Below are positions 39,078 through 47,606 of a stretch of 64,000 nucleotides of DNA, piece by piece. A program made the translations under genes and the position numbers. The notes beneath the pieces were generated by a model. The model did no database searches. It saw nothing but the letters and a program-made list of their open reading frames with translations, and was not told the DNA's origin. The stretch is from Fimbriimonadia bacterium (GTDB lineage: Bacteria; Armatimonadota; Fimbriimonadia; Fimbriimonadales; GBS-DC): positions 62,001 to 126,000 of the forward strand of contig JAHCHP010000008.1 in assembly GCA_026129765.1 (NCBI GenBank), read 5' to 3'. Within the stretch, counting starts at the first letter, position 1; every line of letters begins with the position of its first letter.

Positions 39078-39791
39078 TCACGCCTTCTCAGCGCGTATAC
39101 AGAGGAAGGTGGGGTGTCTGCTTACTTTTTCATAACCCGCGGGGTCGGAAAGCCGAAACGCTTCGGTTGGCAGCGATTCTTGAACGCGCGCGATTCGGAA
39201 GCCCGCCTCAATCAGCGGGTTCACAATTGCGCTGAAGGGTCGCCGGTAGAAAGTCATCTCTACCGCTGGATTTTCCCAGCGATCATGGACCAGTTCTATC
39301 TCGTGATAGCTGTTTCCCGGAAACAACACATATTCGCAAGCCGGATCGCCTGTAGAAAACGCCAGGTATCCGGGCGCGCGCAGAACCCGATAGAACTCGC
39401 TCAAAGTGAAAGACCAATCGCGCAAATAATGCATGACTAAGCCGCTCACGATCAGATCGACCGACTCATCGGGCAGAAATGCAAGCGGTTCCTCTAAGTT
39501 GGCGGTCAAGGCGCGAACCCGGTCGCCTAAACGCTTTTGGGTCAGCTCGATCATTTTGGGACTGGCGTCAATCGCTATTACCTCCGCGCCTTGGCTCAAA
39601 AGTTGCTCTGAATAGAAACCAGGACCACAGCCCGCGTCCAGAACACACTTGCCCTGGAGGTCCTCAGGTAGCAGCGCAAACAGGGACGGGCGGTCTAAAT
39701 GCGCGTTGTACGTTTTTGTTTCAATCGCGGCAGCATACGCTTCCGCTATCGATTCGTAGGTATCATAAACCAGCGGTTTCTGTGGTTTCAT
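39078..39791 (-). CDS. Class I SAM-dependent methyltransferase
   Basis: The 237-residue product has a methyltransferase core: VLDAGCGPGFYSEQLLSQGA (motif I, about residues 50-70), EVIAIDASPKMIELTQKRL, DLIVSGLVMHYLRDW and a C-terminal sheet. The acceptor is unknown; the pattern is of ubiquinone/biotin-type small-molecule methyltransferases. I chose ATG 39791 (MKPQKPLVYDTYESIAEAYA) because the further upstream open frame has no family-like sequence and would run toward the divergent M48 protease gene. It stands alone. Confidence 0.87.
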   Translation of the reverse strand: MKPQKPLVYDTYESIAEAYAAAIETKTYNAHLDRPSLFALLPEDLQGKCVLDAGCGPGFYSEQLLSQGAEVIAIDASPKMIELTQKRLGDRVRALTANLEEPLAFLPDESVDLIVSGLVMHYLRDWSFTLSEFYRVLRAPGYLAFSTGDPACEYVLFPGNSYHEIELVHDRWENPAVEMTFYRRPFSAIVNPLIEAGFRIARVQESLPTEAFRLSDPAGYEKVSRHPTFLCIRAEKA

Positions 39792-39927
39792 CGCGACAAA
39801 GTATACCTTCCCGGCAATCTTACCGGAAAAATGAGAACAGGAACCACGATTTGGGCGTCTAACATGTAAGCGATACCAGAATCGAATCGTATAACATGAA
39901 AGATGCTCTGAATGGAGAAATGAGAAT

Positions 39928-41157
39928 ATGAAAAAAATGATCTGGCTAACGATTGCCGGTTTCATCTTGGGATTGGGGAACTTATCAACGGTCTTGGCGC
40001 AGCAAGAAACGCCTGTGCCGGCGCAGCCTGCCGTTCAAGGAGAGGGGCAGCCACCCACCGAAACGCCGAAGCCGGAACTGAGTGAGCGCGACCGCGACGA
40101 AGTGGAGTATGGCAAAAAGATCGTCGAACAGGTTTTGAAAGAGTATAAAATCATCGATGACCCTGCCTTAAACGAACGCGTGAACCGAATTGGTCAAATA
40201 TTGGCAGAAATCGCGCGCAACACGCCGACCGAAGCGCACTGGGGCGAGTCGGGTTCTCCCCCGTTCGAATACAGCTTCAAAATCATTGATGATAAGGATG
40301 TGAACGCTTTCTCCATTCCGGGCGGGTTTATCTTTGTGCATAAAGGGTTGCTCGATTTTGTCAACAGCGACCACGAATTGGCGGGCGTTTTGGCGCACGA
40401 AATCGCGCACGCCGCGCACCGCCATGTGATGACCTTAGTGCGGGAAGACGGCAAAGTGAGCCGCCAAGTGATGTTGCCGGTTCTGCTGGGCGCGCTGCTG
40501 GGGCGCGTGCCTGCCAACGACACCATGACGCTGCTGGCGGGAACCCAACTCTATCGCATCGCGAAAATGAACAGTTTTGGACAGGAAGCGGAAACCGATT
40601 CCGATCTGACCGCGATGGAATACCTCAAGAAGTCGCCTTATAGTGCTGTTGGACTATTGACTTTTATGGAGCGTCTGGCGGTAGAAGAACGGCGTAAGCC
40701 CCAAATCGATTGGGGCATTTACCGCACGCACCCGCCCTCCAAAGAGCGCGTGGGGGCATTGCGCAAGGGACTGCAAGAAGCGAACATTCCCATTCGCCGC
40801 CGGGAGATTTCACCCTCGCTTCGGGTGGTGGCTCGCCCCGAATCGGAAGAGGATGCCAACAGTGTGTATGAGGTTTATTACGACGGCATCCAAATCTTCA
40901 AGCCCGCGACCGACTCTAAGCAGCGCGCTGAGCAGATGGCAAGCCGCCTCAATACACTGTTGGATGATGGGATCGAGATGTTTGAGGTGCGGATCAGCAG
41001 CGATGGAACAGCCGTTCTTGTGAAAGGCGAAGAGTTGGCTCGGATCACCGATTCAGACAGCGTTTACTATGGCAAGTCGCCTCAAGAGATCACCGCGCAA
41101 ATTCGCGAGTCGATCCGCCGCCTGCTTTGGAGCGACACAGTGAGACTGCTTTATTGA
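39928..41157 (+). CDS. M48 family zinc metalloprotease (exported)
   Basis: The 409-residue product has a signal peptide (IAGFILGLGNLSTVLAQ), a Pro/Gln/Glu-rich linker and an M48 peptidase domain. The zinc site HEIAH is at 157-161, inside the block ELAGVLAHEIAHAAHRHV, the third ligand is probably in FGQEAETDSDLTAMEYL, and NAFSIPGGFIFVHKGLLDF is typical. Relatives (BepA, LoiP, Oma1 groups) degrade misfolded envelope proteins. A C-terminal domain (about 280-409) is not recognised. It is a single gene with a weak TATAAC-type element upstream. Confidence 0.92.
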   Translation: MKKMIWLTIAGFILGLGNLSTVLAQQETPVPAQPAVQGEGQPPTETPKPELSERDRDEVEYGKKIVEQVLKEYKIIDDPALNERVNRIGQILAEIARNTPTEAHWGESGSPPFEYSFKIIDDKDVNAFSIPGGFIFVHKGLLDFVNSDHELAGVLAHEIAHAAHRHVMTLVREDGKVSRQVMLPVLLGALLGRVPANDTMTLLAGTQLYRIAKMNSFGQEAETDSDLTAMEYLKKSPYSAVGLLTFMERLAVEERRKPQIDWGIYRTHPPSKERVGALRKGLQEANIPIRRREISPSLRVVARPESEEDANSVYEVYYDGIQIFKPATDSKQRAEQMASRLNTLLDDGIEMFEVRISSDGTAVLVKGEELARITDSDSVYYGKSPQEITAQIRESIRRLLWSDTVRLLY

Positions 41158-41190
41158 GTCCTTTCACCTCACATCAATACCCAAAATGAG

Positions 41191-41222
41191 AACGGGGATG
41201 TCGATATCCGCGACTCCCCGTT
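41191..41222. terminator. Hairpin after the M48 protease gene
   Basis: AACGGGGA and TCCCCGTT form an 8-bp stem, extended inward by GTCG/CGAC with one bulge, 34 bases after the protease stop. No T-run follows immediately, so intrinsic termination is uncertain. Confidence 0.35.
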
Positions 41223-41294
41223 GCTCTAACCAGCCTCTTGATTTTGTTCTCCTTATTATGCTACTATTGATGCATTCCAAATGCGAGGCTAAAG

Positions 41295-41978
41295 ATGGCA
41301 ATTTATGAAATCGACGTGTTCAACAATCACATCATTCTCTTAGTAGGGGACAAACGCGCGCTGTTAGATACCGGCGCAACGCACAGCTTTGGGGATGGCA
41401 ACGAGTTCCAATTTTTGGATGAGACCTACGACTTCATGGATGGATTCTTGAGCTTTAACTTAGACAGTGTCGCTGATCTGCTTGGCACTGAACTGCATGC
41501 CTTACTGGGAAATGATGTACTCAAACAACAAAATTTTCTGGTGAGGTGGCGACAAAAAACCATTCAATTTTCCTCGACTCCTTTTGATTTACCCGGAGAA
41601 CGCATTCCGATCCACTTTATGATGAATATACCCCTTCTCGATATAGAAGTGGCAGGCAGAACCTGCAAAACCGTTTTGAACACAGGCGCGCATATTTCTT
41701 ACCTCAATCGCGACTTAACAGCGGGCATGACCCAAGTGGATAAACGCGAGGATTTTTATCCTTTGTTAGGACGCTTTCAAACCCCCATCTATGAAGTGCC
41801 GATCACGATGGGAAGCGAACAGTTCCTCATCGAAGCAGGGCATTTACCGGCTATTTTGCAGTGGATGGTACGGATGACAACCGCGACAGGTGTTTTGGGC
41901 AACGACTATTTCCGGTATTACGATGCCGCGTTTAACTTTGCTCACAACGAACTGATCCTGGTGAAACAAGAGGCTTAA
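41295..41978 (+). CDS. Retropepsin-like protein with two aspartyl-protease-type halves
   Basis: The 227-residue product has two similar halves. The first carries ALLDTGATHSF (Asp25) and later LLGNDVLKQQN (71-74); the second carries TVLNTGAHISYL, with Asn129 in place of the catalytic Asp, and VLGNDYFRYYD (201-204). This is the retropepsin/pepsin-type D-T-G plus hydrophobic-hydrophobic-Gly arrangement, duplicated in one chain. It has no signal peptide. Loss of the second Asp suggests either altered activity or dimerisation to restore a site. The gene is alone between the M48 protease and two tRNAs. Confidence 0.75.
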   Translation: MAIYEIDVFNNHIILLVGDKRALLDTGATHSFGDGNEFQFLDETYDFMDGFLSFNLDSVADLLGTELHALLGNDVLKQQNFLVRWRQKTIQFSSTPFDLPGERIPIHFMMNIPLLDIEVAGRTCKTVLNTGAHISYLNRDLTAGMTQVDKREDFYPLLGRFQTPIYEVPITMGSEQFLIEAGHLPAILQWMVRMTTATGVLGNDYFRYYDAAFNFAHNELILVKQEA

Positions 41979-41991
41979 ACATGAGAGGAAA

Positions 41992-42066
41992 TGGTGGGCA
42001 GTAGAGGATTCGAACCTCTGACCCCTTCGGTGTGAACGAAGTGCTCTACCACTGAGCTAACTGCCC
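41992..42066 (-). tRNA. tRNA-Val (anticodon CAC)
   Basis: On the minus strand the sequence opens GGGCAGTTAGCTCAGTGGTA, has the anticodon arm CTTCG-TTCACAC-CGAAG (anticodon CAC, reading GTG), the T arm AGAGG-TTCGAAT-CCTCT and closes ACTGCCC-A-CCA with the CCA encoded in the genome. All four arms pair. It lies 20 bases from tRNA-Leu in the same direction. Confidence 0.96.
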
Positions 42067-42086
42067 TTCTTAAACGAATTTTGGTT

Positions 42087-42172
42087 TGGTGCGCGGGGAG
42101 GGACTCGAACCCTCACAGGCTATGCCCACATGGCCCTCAACCATGCGTGTCTACCAATTCCACCACCCGCGC
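42087..42172 (-). tRNA. tRNA-Leu (anticodon GAG)
   Basis: On the minus strand it opens GCGCGGGTGGTGGAATTGGT and has the anticodon arm CATGG-TTGAGGG-CCATG (anticodon GAG, reading CTC). A long variable arm, as leucine tRNAs require, follows (GTGGGCATAGCCT). The T arm is GAGGG-TTCGAGT-CCCTC and the end CCCGCGC-A-CCA, again with encoded CCA. Confidence 0.96.
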
Positions 42173-42241
42173 CCGTCAAACGCAAAATAAATTATAGCCT
42201 ATTCTATCCCCAAAAGTCAAGCGTATCAACCTCCAAACGGC

Positions 42242-42985
42242 TCATTTGACTTTCGGCGCAGGTCCCAGCACCAGCGTGAACTCCCCTTTTGGAGGCTTCT
42301 GTTCCCAAAGCGCAATGGCTTCCGACAACGAGCCGCGAAACACCTGTTCAAACTGCTTGGTCAACTCGCGGCAAACCGCCACCGGGCGATCCTCGCCCAA
42401 AACCGCTTGCGCCGCTTGCAGCGTTTTCAACAGTCGGAAGGGCGACTCATAGAAAACAACCGGCGCGTCCTCGGTTTGCAAACGCTCAAAAAATCGCTTC
42501 AGTTCGCCCGCTTTTCGAGGCGGGAAGCCCTCAAACCGGAAACGCTGCGCCCAAAACCCAGAAACCGACAATGCCGCCGCCACCGCATTGGGACCCGGGA
42601 TAGGTGACACGGGAACGTCTTTCGTATGCGCTTCCGCCACTAAATTCGCGCCAGGGTCTGAGATACAAGGCGTGCCTGAATCGGTCACCAGCGCGACAGA
42701 ATCGCCGTCCAGCAAGCGATCCAGCAAATGGTCTCGTTTGGAATCGCGGGAATGTTGATGAAAACTGGTCAGCGGCGTCTCTATCTCGAACCGCATCAAT
42801 AGTTTCTTTGTATGCCGTGTATCTTCCGCAGCGATCAGGTCCACCTCGCGCAGCGTCTCCAAAGCGCGCGGACTGAGATCGTCCAGATGCCCCAGAGGCG
42901 TAGCCACCACATACAATGTGCCTTTGGATGTCAGCTTCGATTTGTCAGAATGAATGATTGAAAGCCTCCCGTGAAAATCATCCAA
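42242..42985 (-). CDS. rsmI: 16S rRNA 2'-O-ribose methyltransferase RsmI
   Basis: The product (about 247 residues) methylates the ribose of C1402 in 16S rRNA. Family blocks are GTLYVVATPLGHLDDLSPRA, DLIAAEDTRHTKKLL, HQHSRDSKRDHLLDRLLDG, VALVTDSGTPCISDPG, PIPGPNAVAAALSVSGF and FYESPFRLLKTL. The start is uncertain: the usual family start is near GTLYVVATP, but no ATG is close. I give the TTG at 42985; GGGAGG at about 42964-42969 could instead serve a rarer start just downstream. The frame is open back to 43054, into the promoter of the divergent gene. Confidence 0.88.
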   Translation of the reverse strand: MDDFHGRLSIIHSDKSKLTSKGTLYVVATPLGHLDDLSPRALETLREVDLIAAEDTRHTKKLLMRFEIETPLTSFHQHSRDSKRDHLLDRLLDGDSVALVTDSGTPCISDPGANLVAEAHTKDVPVSPIPGPNAVAAALSVSGFWAQRFRFEGFPPRKAGELKRFFERLQTEDAPVVFYESPFRLLKTLQAAQAVLGEDRPVAVCRELTKQFEQVFRGSLSEAIALWEQKPPKGEFTLVLGPAPKVK

Positions 42986-43017
42986 TTTTACCTGAACCAA
43001 CTCCCGCCATTCTGGGT

Positions 43018-43023
43018 TATAAT
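43018..43023 (+). promoter_or_regulatory. -10 element of the second dockerin-tailed gene
   Basis: TATAAT in the context CTGGGTTATAATATGG stands 29 bases before ATG 43053, and GAGAGGAGAGACC gives a ribosome binding site. No -35 match is clear. Confidence 0.45.
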
Positions 43024-43052
43024 ATGGTGTGCGGAATTTGAGAGGAGAGACC

Positions 43053-44777
43053 ATGAAAGCGATCTGCGGCTTTTGGGGACTTATATTATTACTGGGAATC
43101 GGCTGCGCTCAGCAACAAGACTGGACGCGCCTCTATTTTCGCGACTCGCGCGGGGTGATTCCCGATGTCGCGGCTTGCGACTCCCAATCCAGCATTATTG
43201 CCGCGGGGCGTCTCATCCCCACAACGGTGGAAGATTACGACGCGGTGCTGGTCAAATACTCCTCCAGCGGACAACTACTGTGGGATCGTCAAATCGGCAA
43301 CTCTGGCAGATCAGAACTGCCATGCGCCATCGCCATCGGTCCCGATAACTCCATCTACCTTGCCATGCGCCGCGCACAAAGTGACCCGCAAATCTTCTTG
43401 CAGCGATGGTCCAGCGCGGGAACCTTGCTCTGGCAGCAGTTCCTGAACCCCAGCGCAGGCTATGATGATGTCAAACAGATGACCTTCAACACCGCTACCA
43501 ACCAATTAGAACTTCTGATTGACACCGAAGGCATCGGCATGAATGTGGCGCGTTTGCTGGTCAGCAATCAAGGCGCGGTCATCGCGACCCATCTCTATGA
43601 GCCGCCCGCGACACTAGCGCAAAATGAGTATGGGGTCGGCATGATTCGCCTAAATGCCAATACCACGGTCATCGCAGTCAAAATGATGGATGAACCGGGC
43701 AACCTGTTCGCCTCTCCCAGAACGCGCTTGCTCTGGATGAGAAACGACGGCGTAATTCTGCAGGAGTCACTTTATCCGCTGGAAGCCAACGGGCTGGAGC
43801 GCGATTCAGAAGGCAACCTTTGGATGGTGGGCGGCTACTGGAACGCCAGCATGGAGACTATGCAACTGCGCGCCTGCAAGGTCCATGCGCAAACCGGCGC
43901 TGTTCTAACTCAATGGGACAGCCACCCCGTGGAGCAGGGCGATTATGTGCCGGATGTGATGACTCCTCTGAGCAATCGCCTATTGATCAGCGCGGCGGTG
44001 CAAGAATCGTTCCAATGGCGCGCTTGGACAGGGCTTTATGGTGCGGATGGCTCGCTGTTCGGCACAGGCAGCCTCTCTGCCGCTTTGCGAAGACCGATCC
44101 GCGCTATCGCGAACGATTTCCACGCAGCCTACCTGCTGATGGGACATTTTGACAGCGTGAATGAACGATGGAAACCTGTTCTGCAGACGTGGCGTTATGA
44201 GGGCGGATTGATGTTAGAAAGCGCGCAGGGTGGACTGGGCAACAGCGATGAAGAACCCGTAACTCTCGTCCAAGCGCCCGATAAAAGCCTCTACCTGCTG
44301 AGCCAAGTCACTCAATCCGACAGCAAGAGCGCATTTGGGATTATCCGGTTGCTGCCACCCGCGCGCTTGCAGGGGCAAGTTCAGTTACAGGATTATGCGG
44401 GGAATCTTCAGGACAAAGTCGTTGAGTTTACTCTCGAACAGGGCGCGCAGACCGACCTCACAAGCGCGCCCTTGGACGCGAACGGCAACTATGCCTTGAC
44501 CGCCAAATTCACAGGCGCGGTCAGCGTGAAAGCCTACGCGCCCGGATGGTTAGCGAAGCGTCTGAATGTCGTCTTAGGCGGTCAGCCTGCCACCTTAAAT
44601 TTCAGTTTGATCAATGGCGACGCGACCCGCGACAACCGCATCGACGACAGCGATCTGTTGGAAGTGTTGTTCTCGTTCGGGATGCAGAACCCGCCCGCCG
44701 ACTTGAATGGCGACGGGCAAGTAGATGACGTCGACTTATTGATTGTGCTGTTTAATTTTGGTCTGCAGGGCGATTGA
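43053..44777 (+). CDS. Secreted propeller-like protein with dockerin-like tail
   Basis: The 574-residue product has an N-terminal export signal (FWGLILLLGIGCAQQ). Repeated blades such as YDAVLVKYSSSGQLLWDRQI, FLQRWSSAGTLLWQQFL and ERDSEGNLWMVGGYWNASM indicate a beta-propeller of the SBBP type. A beta-sandwich (LDANGNYALTAKFTGAVSVK) and two calcium-binding dockerin-type repeats (ATRDNRIDDSDLLEVLFSFG and LNGDGQVDDVDLLIVLFNFG) end it. The last 120 residues are close in pattern to those of the 30796 protein. A structural or binding role outside the cell is likely. Its 3' end overlaps the converging serpin gene by 26 bases. Confidence 0.84.
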   Translation: MKAICGFWGLILLLGIGCAQQQDWTRLYFRDSRGVIPDVAACDSQSSIIAAGRLIPTTVEDYDAVLVKYSSSGQLLWDRQIGNSGRSELPCAIAIGPDNSIYLAMRRAQSDPQIFLQRWSSAGTLLWQQFLNPSAGYDDVKQMTFNTATNQLELLIDTEGIGMNVARLLVSNQGAVIATHLYEPPATLAQNEYGVGMIRLNANTTVIAVKMMDEPGNLFASPRTRLLWMRNDGVILQESLYPLEANGLERDSEGNLWMVGGYWNASMETMQLRACKVHAQTGAVLTQWDSHPVEQGDYVPDVMTPLSNRLLISAAVQESFQWRAWTGLYGADGSLFGTGSLSAALRRPIRAIANDFHAAYLLMGHFDSVNERWKPVLQTWRYEGGLMLESAQGGLGNSDEEPVTLVQAPDKSLYLLSQVTQSDSKSAFGIIRLLPPARLQGQVQLQDYAGNLQDKVVEFTLEQGAQTDLTSAPLDANGNYALTAKFTGAVSVKAYAPGWLAKRLNVVLGGQPATLNFSLINGDATRDNRIDDSDLLEVLFSFGMQNPPADLNGDGQVDDVDLLIVLFNFGLQGD

Positions 44778-46032
44778 AAGTCCCCATAAAGAGAATCGCG
44801 CCGGTTTGAGTATCCCGAATCGCGAAGAAGAAGGGGCGGTCCGCTTTGAAGACGAAAGGCTCATCGATGGGCGCAGCGGTTGCGCGCATCTCCACGGAGG
44901 TCGCTGCCGCCGCTTCAGAACCTTCTTCATTCACCTCAATGACCGCTTTCTGTTTCACTTTGCCAATGTAAAACGGCTTAGGGGACATCCCGCTGAAATC
45001 GGCGCGGTTGGGCTCAAACGCGATTCCCATGCCCATCGCTTTCAAAATGTCGTTCAGTTCCTTTTCAAACTCCATCTTGAACTTCGGAATTTGCACCCGC
45101 CCCGGTCCCATGCGGAACGAACTGGTCCAAGATTTCCAACTTTCCGCGTTCAACCGCTTTAAGAAGTCGCCCAATGCGACACCCTCGTCCGGCAAGAACA
45201 GATCCATCCGCATACGCCCTTCGCCATATTCCAAACTGACTGCCTGGAAATCGTCCTCGCGCAAATGCAGGAACTCGCCGCCCTGTGACATCATCTGCAC
45301 CGTCGATGCGCTGCCATCTGCTGATTTGAACGGCATGGACTGGGTGTTTTTCGGGTCGAACGGCTCTTTCCATTGCCCTTTGAAATAGATAGCATTGACC
45401 AACACCATCGAGGTATCGTTAGGCAGCGGGCTGAGCAGGTCTTTGATCATATCGTTCGTGCTGCGGGCGACCCAAGCATTGATCACATCGTGGGCATTCG
45501 GTTCCGTGAAGTCGATATTGCGGGTCTCCGCGCCATAGAACTGCTGGTTGCGCGCCACAAAGTCGGGCTTGAATTCATATCCCTTGCCCAGCCAAACGGA
45601 GTTAGAAATCGACAACAGAACACCCGGTCCCGGCTGGGTCAGCGATTGGCTCAACAGCGCGTTCGCGCCATTCAGCTGCGTGAGGGGAAGCGAACCGACT
45701 TTGAGCGCATTGCCCATCGCGGTCTTCGTTTCGCCTGCAGCGCCGTTATAGGTCATCTCCAGCGCAAAAGATGCGCTGATAGGCGACAGAAAAAGGTTCC
45801 CGCCCCGGCTGTCGGCAAGCGTCTGCTGAAAAAATTGAATCCCAAAGGCATTATGCGCCTCGGTTATACTCTGTATCTCTTTCGGTTCCATTTTTTGGTT
45901 ACTGGTCGGGCGTTTCACGCCGCGGTTCTGACTGGCGTCACGGGTCGGATCGTTCACCTGCACGCCCGAATTTCCGCAGCCACTTAACATCAGCGCGCTC
46001 AACGCGCCGCCTAACAACATTATCTTCTTCAT
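44752..46032 (-). CDS. Serpin-family serine protease inhibitor (lipoprotein)
   Basis: The 426-residue product is a complete serpin. The N-terminal lipobox LMLSGC indicates a lipid anchor. Core serpin blocks are NLFLSPISASFALEMTYNGA, NAIYFKGQWKEPFDP, RMDLFLPDEG and RPFFFAIRDTQTGAILFMG. The reactive-loop hinge EEGSEAAAATSVEM keeps the small residues needed for inhibitory loop insertion, so it should be inhibitory rather than a storage type; the P1 residue is around RAT. With the alpha-2-macroglobulin at 11.7 kb it suggests protection of the cell surface against proteases. Confidence 0.94.
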   Translation of the reverse strand: MKKIMLLGGALSALMLSGCGNSGVQVNDPTRDASQNRGVKRPTSNQKMEPKEIQSITEAHNAFGIQFFQQTLADSRGGNLFLSPISASFALEMTYNGAAGETKTAMGNALKVGSLPLTQLNGANALLSQSLTQPGPGVLLSISNSVWLGKGYEFKPDFVARNQQFYGAETRNIDFTEPNAHDVINAWVARSTNDMIKDLLSPLPNDTSMVLVNAIYFKGQWKEPFDPKNTQSMPFKSADGSASTVQMMSQGGEFLHLREDDFQAVSLEYGEGRMRMDLFLPDEGVALGDFLKRLNAESWKSWTSSFRMGPGRVQIPKFKMEFEKELNDILKAMGMGIAFEPNRADFSGMSPKPFYIGKVKQKAVIEVNEEGSEAAAATSVEMRATAAPIDEPFVFKADRPFFFAIRDTQTGAILFMGTFNRPADQN

Positions 46033-46199
46033 GTGAGCATTTCACCTCTCGCATAATTATAGACGAAAAAAGAGGTAAAGGGGGTTCAACAAGAAGGTTT
46101 CGATAAGTTTGGAGTATTTCAATAGAAAAAACAGTCATATCCTTCATTCCCACGCACGCGGGAAACCAACCTTCAGGAACAGAAATCAAGCGAGGGGGG

Positions 46200-46205
46200 T
46201 ATAAT
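46200..46205 (+). promoter_or_regulatory. -10 element upstream of the thioredoxin-like gene and dapF
   Basis: TATAAT in the context GGGGGGTATAATTGAT lies 25 bases before ATG 46231, followed by the ribosome binding site AAAGAGGAGGA. It would drive the thioredoxin-like gene and the closely spaced genes through the atpI-like gene. Confidence 0.5.
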
Positions 46206-46230
46206 TGATAAAGAGGAGGATTGAGAACCT

Positions 46231-46725
46231 ATGATGATGAAATTAACCCTATTGGCGGCGGTAGTTGGTCTGACCTTGAGCGCAATCGCGGCAGACCCTA
46301 AGGTGCCGACCGTCAACGGAAAATCGCTGAAGCAAGCCATTGCCAAGCAAAAAGGCAAGGTGGTGATGGTCAACCTATGGGCGACCTGGTGCGGTCCGTG
46401 CGTGGAAGAGTTCCCGGACATTGTTAAGCTCTATAACAAGCACAAAAACAACGGGCTGGTGGTCATGGCAGTCTCTATGGATGATCGCGGCGACCTGAAG
46501 GGAAAAGTTGTTCCCTTCCTAAAGAACCAGAAAGCGCAGTTTCCCGCCCTGATTTTTGACGGCAGCGATATTCAGAAGTTTATCAACGAATTTGACCCCA
46601 AATGGAGCGGCGCGATCCCGCAGACTTACATTTACGACAAACAGGGACGCCTTGTCAAAACCTTTACCGGGTCTCAGTCCTTCGCGACCTTTGAGAAAGC
46701 AGTGCTTGAGGCAATGAAGAAGTAA
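46231..46725 (+). CDS. Exported TlpA-like thioredoxin-fold protein
   Basis: The 164-residue product has a signal peptide (MKLTLLAAVVGLTLSAIA) and a TlpA/ResA-type thioredoxin domain with the redox site WATWCGPC (Cys54, Cys57), then VVMAVSMDDRGDLKG and IPQTYIYDKQGRLVKTF with the cis-proline. It probably reduces or oxidises disulfides outside the cytoplasm. Its TAA is directly followed by the dapF ATG, so the two are co-transcribed although their functions look unrelated. Confidence 0.93.
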   Translation: MMMKLTLLAAVVGLTLSAIAADPKVPTVNGKSLKQAIAKQKGKVVMVNLWATWCGPCVEEFPDIVKLYNKHKNNGLVVMAVSMDDRGDLKGKVVPFLKNQKAQFPALIFDGSDIQKFINEFDPKWSGAIPQTYIYDKQGRLVKTFTGSQSFATFEKAVLEAMKK

Positions 46726-47589
46726 ATGAACATCAAACGCGCCATTCAACCGTTCCCCGTCGCGAAAATGGAAGCGGTGGGGAACGATTTCATTCTCATC
46801 GAGGCGGATCATACGCCGGTCTGCGACTATGCCGCGCTGGCAAAGCGGCTCTGCTCGCGTCCCTTCGGCTTAGGTTCCGATGGATTGCTCGTTCTTGAGC
46901 CGTCCGAGCGCGCCGTACTGCGGATGCGCATGTTCAACCCGGACGGAACCGAAGACTTTTGTGGGAACGGTCTGCGGTGCGCAGCGCGTTATGCTTATGA
47001 CAAAGACTTCACCGATCAAACCACTTTCGCTATCGAGGCGATGAATGGAGCCATCGTGCCTGTGCAGGTTCTTTTGAACGATTTAGGCGCAGTGGAAGCG
47101 ACCCGAATTGCGTTGGCGTCGCCAGAATTCCAAACCGAGCGCCTGCCGTCTACTGCGCAAACGCCGGAAATTCGCGACTATCCCATAGAAATTGATGGGC
47201 AAACTTTCCCTATTCATACCGCAAACACAGGAACCACCCATACCGTGATCTTCATGGATGCGCTGCCCGGCGATGACCTTTTCTTCCGAATCAGTCCGCT
47301 ATTAGAACATCACTCCTTGTTCCCGGAAAGAACCAGCGTACTGTGGGTGGTGCTCGAGTCGCCTTCTGTCGCGCATGTTCGCATATGGGAGCGTGGAGTC
47401 GGGGAAACCTATGGTTGCGGTACAGGCGCAGCCGCGATTGCTGCCATCGCTCAGCGCGAGGGGAAGACCCATAACCCGCTGCAAGTCGTTTCCAAAGGCG
47501 GAACTCTCACTGTTCGCTGGCTGCCGGGGGAACCGGTCCATCTGGAAGGTCCCGTCAACTGGCAGATGCAGGGGACTTTCTTAGGTTAG
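46726..47589 (+). CDS. dapF: Diaminopimelate epimerase
   Basis: The 287-residue enzyme interconverts LL- and meso-diaminopimelate for lysine and peptidoglycan. Both catalytic cysteines are seen: Cys79 in DGTEDFCGNGLRCAARY and Cys231 in GETYGCGTGAAA. MEAVGNDFILIEAD at the start and GLGSDGLL are typical. The gene begins at the base after the previous stop. It is followed after 17 bases by a double-ACT protein and lysC, making a small aspartate-family cluster. Confidence 0.96.
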   Translation: MNIKRAIQPFPVAKMEAVGNDFILIEADHTPVCDYAALAKRLCSRPFGLGSDGLLVLEPSERAVLRMRMFNPDGTEDFCGNGLRCAARYAYDKDFTDQTTFAIEAMNGAIVPVQVLLNDLGAVEATRIALASPEFQTERLPSTAQTPEIRDYPIEIDGQTFPIHTANTGTTHTVIFMDALPGDDLFFRISPLLEHHSLFPERTSVLWVVLESPSVAHVRIWERGVGETYGCGTGAAAIAAIAQREGKTHNPLQVVSKGGTLTVRWLPGEPVHLEGPVNWQMQGTFLG

Positions 47590-47606
47590 GTATACTGATT
47601 CATCGT

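Noticed and set aside
39792-39965. N-terminal extension of the methyltransferase
   Set aside because: It has no methyltransferase-like sequence, would overlap the divergent M48 protease start and occupies the region where both promoters should lie.
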